From an uncultured Clostridia bacterium (GTDB lineage Bacteria > Bacillota > Clostridia > Christensenellales > UBA1242): a stretch of DNA of 12,548 nt. Position 1 is the first letter of the stretch. Every line of letters begins with the position of its first letter. The notes under the pieces are model-generated. The model saw only the letters and a list, made by a program, of their open reading frames with translations. It was not told the DNA's origin and did not search any database. Both the position numbers and the translations under genes were made by a program. The stretch covers positions 1 to 12,548 of the forward strand of contig CAKVMJ010000031.1 in NCBI GenBank assembly GCA_934772445.1, given 5' to 3'. Positions 1 through 7,676 of the stretch are shown in pieces.

Positions 1-7
1 AAAAAAC

Positions 8-36
8 TTGATTAAATCTAATCTTTTAGGTATAAT
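8..36 (+). promoter_or_regulatory. Sigma-A-like promoter of the lipoprotein gene
   Basis: TTGATT at 8-13 and a perfect TATAAT at 31-36 are separated by 17 bases, the ideal spacing for a housekeeping sigma factor. Transcription would start near 43, giving an untranslated leader of about 30 bases before the ribosome binding site at 60-65. No operator or riboswitch fold is apparent in that short leader. Confidence 0.75.
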
Positions 37-73
37 CACTTATGACTTGGAATATTAAAAGGAAGATAAGACA

Positions 74-1840
74 TTGAAAAAATTTATGCGTTTAATATGT
101 GCAGTTTTACTTTGCATTGTGGCAAGCTTTGGCTTTATTGCTTGTAATTTAGTTGAATTAGATACAGCTTATGCTTTAAATCAAGAGATTATTGAGGTTA
201 AAGCATTAGGTAAAACTAAAGTTTTCACAAGAGGTGATTTAATTACTGCTTATGAAAGATATGGTTATAAAAATTATCAAAATGGCGGAAGCCTAGAAGA
301 TGCAATTAAGAAAACTAAAGAAGATATGATTCAAAGATATTTGCTTATTGAATATATTGCATCTAACGAAATAACTTTAACTAATTATAATGGTGTTGAT
401 TATACTAGCGAAATTAGATATAGAGCATTAAATAGTATGCAAGAACGCCTAGATGCTATTGAAGAAGAAGTTAGAAAAGATTTTGATAAAACTATTGATA
501 TTGTAACTCCAGAAGAGGTTAAATCTTTAAGAGATAAAAAGAAAGTTTATGAACCAACTGTTAAATTAGATGAAGAAACAGGAAATCTTGTTAGAGTTGA
601 AGCAGAGAAAGAAGAAGTTCATAAAAATGTTCCTGATACTTTTGAAGAATATAACAAAGAATTTCAATCTATTGATAAACAAATTAATGGTGAAGTTTGG
701 AGTAGATATATAAAAGAACTTCAAGCAGAAGCTGAAAATGAAGGCAGAAGCACAGATAGAGATAAAGTTTTGGAATATAAACAAAAAGAATTAGAGGAAT
801 TCTATAGAGAGAATGTTTTGCTAGAATTATATCAAGAAAAAGTTTTAGCAGAAGCTCCTATTAATACAGATGCAGTTGTTGATTATTATAAAGATAAATT
901 TAAAGCAGCATATAGTTTGTATGACCAAAATATTTCTAAATATCATAGCACTATTTCTTCATCAACAAGTGATTTAGTTTATTATCATCCAACAAACAAT
1001 AATGATGGTTATATGCTTGTTCAACATATCCTTATCAACTTTGGTGCTGATAACACAACTAAGATTGATGAATTGAAAGAAAAAGTTAAATCTGATAGTA
1101 GTTATGATGTTGATTGTGATGGTAATCCATTTAACGATGAACCATATTTGAAAGAATATAATAGAATCATCAATAATGTTGATGTAACTTATGAAAAAGA
1201 TGGCGTAAAGGAAACTAAAAAATTACCAGAAGTTTTAGCATATATTAAATCTTATGTTGCTGGTGGTGCAACTCCATTAGAAAAATTACAAAGATTTGAT
1301 GAACTTATGTATGTTTATAATGATGATAAGGGAAATATGAATAACGATTTCTATTATTATGTTTATAAAACAGATGATGATGCAGAAGATTATAATCCTG
1401 ATGAAACAACAAACGAACCTAATAATTTTAATGAATATTTTGCAGATGCTTCAAGAGAATTCTTAGTATCTGAAAATGGATATTCTATTGGTGATATTTA
1501 TTCTGGTGGAAACAATAATGGATTAGTTGTTGCTAGCTATCAAAATTCTGAAACAAGCAAAAAAGAATATTCAGCGCATATCATTATTTATGGTGGTGAT
1601 GCTGAAAATATCGTAACATATTCAAATTTAGATAATTTAACTTGGCAAGATTTGTGCGCTAGATATACAAGCCCATTACAAGAAAAAACAATCTTCCAAT
1701 TTATCTATGATAAAATCAATAATGATTCAAATATTTATTCAGAAAAAGCAGAAAGTATTATAAATACAATCCAAGATAAAAATAATTCTGAATATCAAGT
1801 TATTGATAACGAATATAAATATAAAGATATGTGGAAATAA
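74..1840 (+). CDS. SurA/PrsA-like lipoprotein, probable extracytoplasmic foldase
   Basis: The 588-residue product starts with a lipoprotein signal: basic MKKFMR, a hydrophobic core and lipobox FIAC with the lipidated cysteine at 24, so it should sit on the outer face of the membrane. Residues about 45-115 resemble the SurA/PrsA N-terminal chaperone helices. MLVQHILI, with His318, resembles the first strand of a parvulin-type prolyl isomerase domain, and a later segment ending in SAHIIIYGG resembles that domain's last strand. Between them lies a long acidic, Asn/Asp-rich stretch, so the isomerase domain is expanded or degenerate and catalysis is uncertain. Family role: folding of exported proteins. 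The TTG start at 74 is preferred because GGAAG at 61-65 stands 8 bases upstream; the first ATG at 86 would shorten the basic N-terminus. It is monocistronic, between its own promoter and terminator. It could instead be a solely chaperone-like SurA_N lipoprotein. Confidence 0.65.
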   Translation: MKKFMRLICAVLLCIVASFGFIACNLVELDTAYALNQEIIEVKALGKTKVFTRGDLITAYERYGYKNYQNGGSLEDAIKKTKEDMIQRYLLIEYIASNEITLTNYNGVDYTSEIRYRALNSMQERLDAIEEEVRKDFDKTIDIVTPEEVKSLRDKKKVYEPTVKLDEETGNLVRVEAEKEEVHKNVPDTFEEYNKEFQSIDKQINGEVWSRYIKELQAEAENEGRSTDRDKVLEYKQKELEEFYRENVLLELYQEKVLAEAPINTDAVVDYYKDKFKAAYSLYDQNISKYHSTISSSTSDLVYYHPTNNNDGYMLVQHILINFGADNTTKIDELKEKVKSDSSYDVDCDGNPFNDEPYLKEYNRIINNVDVTYEKDGVKETKKLPEVLAYIKSYVAGGATPLEKLQRFDELMYVYNDDKGNMNNDFYYYVYKTDDDAEDYNPDETTNEPNNFNEYFADASREFLVSENGYSIGDIYSGGNNNGLVVASYQNSETSKKEYSAHIIIYGGDAENIVTYSNLDNLTWQDLCARYTSPLQEKTIFQFIYDKINNDSNIYSEKAESIINTIQDKNNSEYQVIDNEYKYKDMWK

Positions 1841-1845
1841 ATTTT

Positions 1846-1879
1846 AAAATCGTATAACAAATTAGTTATGCGATTTTTT
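1846..1879 (+). terminator. Rho-independent terminator after the lipoprotein gene
   Basis: A 13-base arm at 1846-1858 pairs with 1865-1877 (one T-G wobble) around a 6-base loop, and the 3' arm runs into six T residues at 1874-1879. It starts 6 bases after the stop codon, so the lipoprotein gene is a single-gene unit. Confidence 0.85.
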
Positions 1880-1917
1880 ATTGGTATTTAATCTGGGATT
1901 TGTTCATATTTTATTAT

Positions 1918-2961
1918 ATGAAAAAAGAAAAGTGTTTTGGATTAATTTGGATAATTATTGGAACATTTATTGGTGCAGGATTTGTTAGTGGAAAAGAAAT
2001 TTATAATTATTTTTCTAGATTTGGAATTTTATCCATTTTTATGATAGTTCTTGCAACATTTTTATTTTATTTCTTTGTAAAAATTTGTTTATCTGTTGGC
2101 AGGCAAATTAATGATAGAAATAATTATTACTCAGAATGTTTTGGTAGGGCAGGCTCTATCTTTAAATTAGTTTTGCTGATTGCAAACTTAATATTAGTTG
2201 GCAGTATGTTGGCAGGCTCTTTTGAAGTGTTTAGTATGTGGTTAAAAAAAGAAATTGCATATATATTAGTTGTTGCCTTAATGCTGCTTGCGTTATACTT
2301 AATAAAAAGGAATTTTATAAGTGTGTTTTCAAAAATAAATACATTGTTAATTCCGCTTTTGTTAAGCCTTATTTTAGTAGTTTGCATAATATATTTATCT
2401 AAGTGCGATTATATTGTTTTAAATACGAATACAAGCATTTTTAAAGCAACCTTTTCGTTAATAGATTATGTTTGTTTTAACTTGCTAACGGTGGGAGTTT
2501 TTTTAATTGAAATCGGTGGAAACTATTCTCAAAATCAGATAAATAAGGCATCGCTTATTTCAAGCTTGATAATAGGTGTTTTCTTAGAAATTATTGCAAT
2601 TACCTTATTTATTGCGAATTCGCTTGTTGCGAGTGTGGCTATGCCTTTGGTTACAATTAGTTTTAGTATTTCAAAAGTTGTTGGAATTTTAATGCAATTA
2701 GCTGTGTTTATTGGCTTATTTACATCATTAATCTCAATTTCATTTGTGTCATTTAACTATATTAATGATAAAGTTCAAAATAAGATTTTAACGAGTTTGA
2801 TTGTGTTTGTGATAGGTGTTTTGATAAGCTTGTTAGGTTTTTCATTTATAGTGGTTAATCTATATGCAGTTATGGGTGGTTTAGGACTAATATTTTTAAT
2901 CTCCATTTTTTGCTATTATATGAAAATATCCAAACAAAAAAGTTGTAAAAAAACCTTATAA
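1918..2961 (+). CDS. YkvI-like multi-pass membrane protein (APC-superfamily transporter fold)
   Basis: The 347-residue protein is almost entirely hydrophobic, with about ten predicted membrane segments. The first holds IGTFIGAGFVSGKEI (residues 14-28), which matches the GAGF-(A/V)-(S/T)-G-(K/Q)-E-I signature and following FxxFG of the YkvI family; this glycine-rich break in helix 1 is the usual substrate and ion site of APC-type transporters. Substrate is unknown. ATG at 1918 is chosen because it yields the family-like MKK N-terminus. An in-frame TTG at 1900 would add six residues, but its GGGA at 1895-1898 sits too close. Neither start has a well-placed Shine-Dalgarno, so the start is uncertain. 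It lies between the preceding terminator and the promoter of the next operon, so it is probably transcribed alone, from a promoter I cannot identify. Confidence 0.7.
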   Translation: MKKEKCFGLIWIIIGTFIGAGFVSGKEIYNYFSRFGILSIFMIVLATFLFYFFVKICLSVGRQINDRNNYYSECFGRAGSIFKLVLLIANLILVGSMLAGSFEVFSMWLKKEIAYILVVALMLLALYLIKRNFISVFSKINTLLIPLLLSLILVVCIIYLSKCDYIVLNTNTSIFKATFSLIDYVCFNLLTVGVFLIEIGGNYSQNQINKASLISSLIIGVFLEIIAITLFIANSLVASVAMPLVTISFSISKVVGILMQLAVFIGLFTSLISISFVSFNYINDKVQNKILTSLIVFVIGVLISLLGFSFIVVNLYAVMGGLGLIFLISIFCYYMKISKQKSCKKTL

Positions 2962-2964
2962 ATA

Positions 2965-2993
2965 TTGTGTTTTTCATTACTCTATGCTATAAT
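2965..2993 (+). promoter_or_regulatory. Extended -10 promoter for the small membrane protein-valS operon
   Basis: TTGTGT at 2965-2970, a 17-base spacer and TATAAT at 2988-2993, preceded by TGC (2985-2987), make an extended -10 promoter. It begins four bases after the stop codon of the membrane protein gene. The leader is only about 30 bases, leaving no room for a T-box, which often controls aminoacyl-tRNA synthetase genes in this phylum. Confidence 0.75.
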
Positions 2994-3028
2994 AAAATCG
3001 ATAGTCTATTTAATAATGGAGAGATTTT

Positions 3029-3289
3029 ATGAGTTTTTTATTAGATAATTCAGGAGAAACAACATCATTTTGGAGCGAATTTGCAAGTAAGTTTTCTTAC
3101 GCTTGGATGTGGTTTGCAGTTATTTTCGCTATAATTGGCGTAACACTTTTAATCCTTGCAAAAAGAATCGCAAGAATAGTAAAACAAAGAAACAATATTG
3201 AAGATAATGATGGAGCGTATATTACATTCCTAGTCGTGGCTTGTATGTTTATTGTGGCATCAGTAATAATATTTATTGTTATGGCTTAG
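3029..3289 (+). CDS. Small two-helix membrane protein of unknown function
   Basis: I do not recognise this 86-residue protein. It has a polar N-terminus (about residues 1-22), a first membrane helix at about 24-45, a basic loop KRIARIVKQRNN followed by the acidic IEDNDGAY, and a second helix at about 65-85 that ends the protein. By the positive-inside rule the basic loop should be cytoplasmic with both ends outside. The ATG at 3029 has GGAGAG at 3018-3023 in good position. It is the first gene after the extended -10 promoter and its stop codon lies 24 bases before valS, so the two are almost certainly co-transcribed. Whether the pairing has a functional meaning or the gene merely borrows the promoter cannot be told. 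Confidence 0.8.
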   Translation: MSFLLDNSGETTSFWSEFASKFSYAWMWFAVIFAIIGVTLLILAKRIARIVKQRNNIEDNDGAYITFLVVACMFIVASVIIFIVMA

Positions 3290-3313
3290 AGATTAATATA
3301 CAGGAGTACTACG

Positions 3314-5914
3314 ATGGAAAAAACTTATGAACCAATAAAATTTGAACAAAGCATTTATCAAAATTGGATAGATAAAGGCTATTTTAAGGCGAGCGTTAAT
3401 AAAGATAAAAAACCTTTTACTATTATTATGCCACCACCAAATATTACAAGTAAACTTCATATGGGGCACGCATTTCAACAAACCATTCAAGATATAATTA
3501 TTAGAAGAAAGAGAATGCAAGGCTATGAAGCTCTTTGGCTTCCGGGAACTGACCACGCTGCTATTGCCACTGAAGCAAAGGTTGTGGAAAAGTTAGCTAA
3601 AGAAGGACTAACTAAAGAGATGCTTGGCAGAGAAAAATTTAGCGAAGAAATTGCTAAATGGTACCAAGAATATAAAGGTAAGATTATAGACCAATTCAAG
3701 AGAATGGGTTATTCTTGCGATTGGGATAGATTGCGTTTTACAATGGATGAAAATAATTGCAGAGCAGTTAGAGATGTATTTGTAAAACTTTATAAGAAAG
3801 GTTATATCTATAAGGGCGATAGAATTGTAAACTGGTGTCCGCATTGTAAAACATCAATTTCAGATGCGGAAGTTGATTTTCAAGAAAACCATTCATTCTT
3901 ATGGCATATGAAATATAAAATTGAGGGTACTGATGAATATATTGCATTTGCAACAACCAGACCTGAAACAATGCTTGGCGATACTGCTATTGCTGTAAAT
4001 CCAAAAGATGAGAGATATAAACATTTGGTTGGAAAGAAAGCAATTGTTCCATTTGTTAATAGAGCAATTCCTATTATTGCAGACCATTATGTTGAAATGG
4101 ATTTTGGTACAGGTGTTGTTAAAATCACACCAGCTCACGATCCTAACGACTTTGAAGTTGGTTTAAGGCACAATTTGGAAAGAATTTGTGTTTTAAACGA
4201 TGATGCAACTATGAATGAAAATGCTGGAAAGTTTGCTGGTCTTGATAGATATGAGGCTAGAAAACTTATAGTTGAAGAATTGAAAGAAATGGGACTTCTT
4301 ATTAAAGTTGAACCTTACGATAACAATGTTGGTCATTGTGATAGATGTCATACAGTTATTGAACCTATGATTTCAAAACAATGGTTTGTTAAAATGGAAG
4401 AATTGGCGAAACCAGCAATTAAAGTTGTTGAAGATGGCGAAGTTGAGTTCTTAGAAGAAAGATATAAGAAAATCTACTTACATTGGATGAGGAACATTAG
4501 AGATTGGTGTATATCAAGACAACTTTGGTCTGGTCATAGAATTCCAATTTTCGAATGTGAAGATTGTGGAGAATTAATCGTTGAAAATGAAGATCCAACT
4601 GTTTGCCCAAAATGCGGAAGTAAAAAGTTAAAACAAGAAACCGACACTTTGGATACTTGGTTTAGTTCTGCGTTATGGCCAATTTCAACATTAGGTTATC
4701 CAGATAAAACTCCAGAACTTGATTATTTCTATCCAACAGATGTTTTGGTTACAGCTCAGGAAATTATCCAACTTTGGGTTGCTAGAATGATATTTAGCGG
4801 ACTTGAGTATGTTGGTAAAATTCCATTTAGAAAAGTTTTAATTAATGGAACAGTTAAAGATGCTCACGGTAAGAAGATGAGTAAATCTTTAGGAAATGGT
4901 GTTGACCCAGTTGAAATTATAGATAAATACGGCGTTGATACATTGAGATTTTCATTGTTTAATGGTGTTGCCGTGGATATGGATTGCAAATTCTCTGAAA
5001 AGAAAGTTGAATTAAATAGAAACTTTATAAATAAAATTTGGAATGCAAGCAATTTCGTTTTAAGTAAACTTGAAAATGAAGAAGTTAAAGTTATTAAAGA
5101 TGTAAATCTAGGTGTTTCCGATAAATGGATTTTGAATGAATTAAACGAACTTACAAAATCTGTAAACGAAAAATTTGATAACTACGATATTGGTATGGCT
5201 GCAAGTTCTTTATATGATTTCTTCTGGACTAAATTCTGTGATTGGTATATAGAAATTAGTAAGGTTACAATCAATAAAAATAAAGAGGCGACTTTGGCCA
5301 CATTGAATTATGTTTTAACTTCGCTATTAAAAATGTTGCATCCATTCATTCCTTTTGTAACAGAAAGAATTTATCAAGAATTACCAATGCACGATGAAAC
5401 AATTATGTTATCTAAATTCCCAGAATACGATAAAAATTTAAATTTTGAAGCTGATCCAAAATTATTTGAGCGTATTCAAGATATTGTAAAGCAAGTAAGA
5501 AATGTTAGAGCTGAAGCGAATGTTCCGGATAATAAACGCTGTAAGCTATATCTTCTAACATCAAATGAAACTGCTTTAAATTATGTTGATGTGATTGAAA
5601 AACTTGCAATGGGTAATAATACAGAAATAATTACCGATGAAAAATCTGTTGATAATGCAAAATTATGTATGAATGAAGTTTTAAAAGTATTTGTCGTTAC
5701 AATGGATGAAAACGATAAAGAAAGAGAAATTGAAAGATTAAATACTGAACTAAAGAGAGTTGATGGTGAAATTAAGAGAGCAAATGGTATGCTAAATAAT
5801 GCAGGATTTGTTGCAAAAGCACCTAAAAACTTAATAGATGCAGAGAAAGAAAAATTAGAAAAATATATTGCTCTTAAGGCTGAAATTGAGAAGTCTATAA
5901 GGGAAATGAATTAA
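3314..5914 (+). CDS. valS: Valine--tRNA ligase (ValRS)
   Basis: A class Ia synthetase in the cytoplasm, which activates valine with ATP, charges tRNA-Val and hydrolyses mischarged Thr-tRNA. The 866 residues are near the usual bacterial length of about 880. Visible in order: PPPNITSKLHMGH with the HIGH-type motif HMGH (49-52); GTDHA (78-82); a Cys-rich WCPHC; the CP1 editing domain with TTRPET (214-219) and AHDPNDFEVG; CDRC; the ISRQLWSGHRIP block, diagnostic for ValRS over IleRS; a CxxC...CPKC zinc-ribbon-like pair; DTLDTWFSSAL; KMSKS (521-525); the helical anticodon-binding domain; and a C-terminal charged coiled coil from about 797, the ValRS tRNA-binding arm. No key residue appears missing. 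The ATG at 3314 has AGGAG at 3302-3306, seven bases upstream. It is second in its operon and ends at a hairpin. Confidence 0.97.
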   Translation: MEKTYEPIKFEQSIYQNWIDKGYFKASVNKDKKPFTIIMPPPNITSKLHMGHAFQQTIQDIIIRRKRMQGYEALWLPGTDHAAIATEAKVVEKLAKEGLTKEMLGREKFSEEIAKWYQEYKGKIIDQFKRMGYSCDWDRLRFTMDENNCRAVRDVFVKLYKKGYIYKGDRIVNWCPHCKTSISDAEVDFQENHSFLWHMKYKIEGTDEYIAFATTRPETMLGDTAIAVNPKDERYKHLVGKKAIVPFVNRAIPIIADHYVEMDFGTGVVKITPAHDPNDFEVGLRHNLERICVLNDDATMNENAGKFAGLDRYEARKLIVEELKEMGLLIKVEPYDNNVGHCDRCHTVIEPMISKQWFVKMEELAKPAIKVVEDGEVEFLEERYKKIYLHWMRNIRDWCISRQLWSGHRIPIFECEDCGELIVENEDPTVCPKCGSKKLKQETDTLDTWFSSALWPISTLGYPDKTPELDYFYPTDVLVTAQEIIQLWVARMIFSGLEYVGKIPFRKVLINGTVKDAHGKKMSKSLGNGVDPVEIIDKYGVDTLRFSLFNGVAVDMDCKFSEKKVELNRNFINKIWNASNFVLSKLENEEVKVIKDVNLGVSDKWILNELNELTKSVNEKFDNYDIGMAASSLYDFFWTKFCDWYIEISKVTINKNKEATLATLNYVLTSLLKMLHPFIPFVTERIYQELPMHDETIMLSKFPEYDKNLNFEADPKLFERIQDIVKQVRNVRAEANVPDNKRCKLYLLTSNETALNYVDVIEKLAMGNNTEIITDEKSVDNAKLCMNEVLKVFVVTMDENDKEREIERLNTELKRVDGEIKRANGMLNNAGFVAKAPKNLIDAEKEKLEKYIALKAEIEKSIREMN

Positions 5915-5922
5915 TAAATATT

Positions 5923-5965
5923 TCCGCTTAAAAAAGTTGCAAGATTTTAAGCGGATTTGTTTTTT
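5923..5965 (+). terminator. Terminator or attenuator between valS and gltX
   Basis: An exact 11-bp stem (5923-5933 with 5945-5955, TCCGCTTAAAA) encloses an 11-base loop, followed by TTTGTTTTTT at 5956-5965. It lies in the 67-base gap between valS and gltX, and the gltX Shine-Dalgarno begins six bases after the T-run. I see no convincing promoter between it and gltX, so it may work as a partial terminator, with gltX fed by readthrough. Confidence 0.8.
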
Positions 5966-5981
5966 AATGGAAGGAGAAATT

Positions 5982-7649
5982 ATGAACGATTATGAAAAAA
6001 TAGCGGAGTTGTTATATCCAGAAATAGATAAAACTCCAGAGTTTTATTTTAATAAATATCCCAAAAGAAACTTAAATGATAACCAAGTGGTTTCAAGGTA
6101 TGCGCCAAGTCCAACTGGATTTATGCATATTGGTAATTTCTTTCAAATGTTTATTGCATATAATTTAACAAGAGTTACTAATGGTGTAATGTTCTTGCGT
6201 GTTGAAGATACAGATTCAAAAAGAGAGAAAAAGGGCGCTTTAGAAGTTATCTATGAAATAATTAATAGATTTGGTATTAAGTTTAACGAGTATCAAACTC
6301 TATCTGGTGAAGATATTGGGGAATATGGTCCTTATGTTCAAAGTCAAAGAACTGAAATCTATAAAACATTTGCAAAATACCTTGTTTCAATTGGTAGAGC
6401 TTTTCCTTGTTTTTGTAAGAAAACTGAAGGTAAGGAAGATGTTTTGAAATTAAGAGAAACTAAATGGGCAGAAGTTGATGATAAAGAATATGATCCTTGT
6501 AGAGATTTATCTTATGATGAAGTTAAAAAACATATAGATGATGGAGAAAAGTTTGCAATTAGATTAAAAACATTAAATAACGGTACTGAAAGAATTAAGT
6601 TTAATGATTTAATTAAGGGTGAGATTGATGCAAAAGCAAATGCTAAGGATTTTGTTATTGTGAAGAATGATGGTATTCCGCCTTATGCTTTTGCTCACGC
6701 AATTGATGATACCTTAATGGGAACAACAATTGTTGTTAGAGGCGAGGAATATATTAGTAGTACGCCTGCTCACATTGAGTTATTTGATGCACTTGGTTTT
6801 AAACCAATAACTTATTGCCATAATCCTTTGATTTGTAAGATAGATGAGGAAACTGGTAATAGAAGAAAGATAAGTAAACGATTAGACCCAGAAGCTGATA
6901 TGCGTTATTATTTTAAAGAAGGTTATCCGATTAATTCCGTTTTGGAATATTTATTAAATATAATCAATTCCAATTTTGAAGATTGGAGAAAAAATAACCT
7001 AACAGCACCTTGGCAAGAATTTACATTCGGTGTTAATGATATTAGTGCAACAAGTCCGATATTCGACCTTGTTAAACTTAATGATGTTAGCAAGAATGTT
7101 GTTTCAAGAATGAGTGCTGAAGAAGTTTATGATAATGTTTTAGCTTGGGCAAAAGAATACGACTTAGAATTTTACGATATTTTAAGCAGAGATAAAGAAT
7201 ACGCTATTAAAGTTTTCGATATTGATAGAGGCGGTGAGAAACCAAGAAAAGATATTGCAAAATGGAGCGAAGTTCGAGAATATTTTGATTATATGTTTTT
7301 AAATTTTGATGATTTAAAAATAAATTTAGATAAATATAATAAAATTTCAAACGATAAAATATGCACAATTATTAATAAATATGCACAAGATTTTGATGCA
7401 AATCTTGACAAAAATGAATGGTTTATGTCGGTAAAAGGATTAGCTTTGGCTAGTGATTTCTGTACAGATAATAAATTATATAAACAAAATCCAGAAGCAT
7501 ACTTGGGTAATACTGCCGATTTTTGCGGGATTATTAGACTTTGCATAACAGGTAAAGAGAATACTCCAGATTTGTTTACAATCTGCAAAGTTTTAGGTCG
7601 AGAAGAATTAATAAGAAGAGCTGAACAATTATCTAAGAAACTTAAATAG
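5982..7649 (+). CDS. gltX: Glutamate--tRNA ligase-type class I synthetase, long clostridial form
   Basis: Charges tRNA with glutamate using ATP. The 555 residues exceed the roughly 485 of standard bacterial GluRS; the extra part includes an N-terminal segment of about 33 residues (LYPEIDKTPEFYFNKYPKRN) before the catalytic core. The core shows YAPSPTGFMHIGN, with the HIGH-type motif HIGN at 49-52, FLRVEDTD, the CxC of FPCFC, the IDDTLMGTTIVVRGEEYISSTP region and KISKR at 296-300 in place of KMSKS (KxSKR is normal in GluRS). GYPINSVLEYLLNIINSNFEDWR leads into an all-helical anticodon-binding region. ATG at 5982 is preferred over an in-frame TTG at 5937: AAGGAG lies at 5971-5976, and the TTG sits inside the loop of the preceding terminator. 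The next gene follows after 27 bases. GluRS versus GlnRS identity, and whether a second gltX exists, cannot be decided here. Confidence 0.85.
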   Translation: MNDYEKIAELLYPEIDKTPEFYFNKYPKRNLNDNQVVSRYAPSPTGFMHIGNFFQMFIAYNLTRVTNGVMFLRVEDTDSKREKKGALEVIYEIINRFGIKFNEYQTLSGEDIGEYGPYVQSQRTEIYKTFAKYLVSIGRAFPCFCKKTEGKEDVLKLRETKWAEVDDKEYDPCRDLSYDEVKKHIDDGEKFAIRLKTLNNGTERIKFNDLIKGEIDAKANAKDFVIVKNDGIPPYAFAHAIDDTLMGTTIVVRGEEYISSTPAHIELFDALGFKPITYCHNPLICKIDEETGNRRKISKRLDPEADMRYYFKEGYPINSVLEYLLNIINSNFEDWRKNNLTAPWQEFTFGVNDISATSPIFDLVKLNDVSKNVVSRMSAEEVYDNVLAWAKEYDLEFYDILSRDKEYAIKVFDIDRGGEKPRKDIAKWSEVREYFDYMFLNFDDLKINLDKYNKISNDKICTIINKYAQDFDANLDKNEWFMSVKGLALASDFCTDNKLYKQNPEAYLGNTADFCGIIRLCITGKENTPDLFTICKVLGREELIRRAEQLSKKLK

Positions 7650-7676
7650 TGAATAAATATACATTTAGGAGAAAGT

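Noticed and set aside
2962..3313. T-box or riboswitch leader for valS
   Set aside because: The untranslated stretches are about 67 and 24 bases, too short for a T-box, and no T-box sequence was seen.
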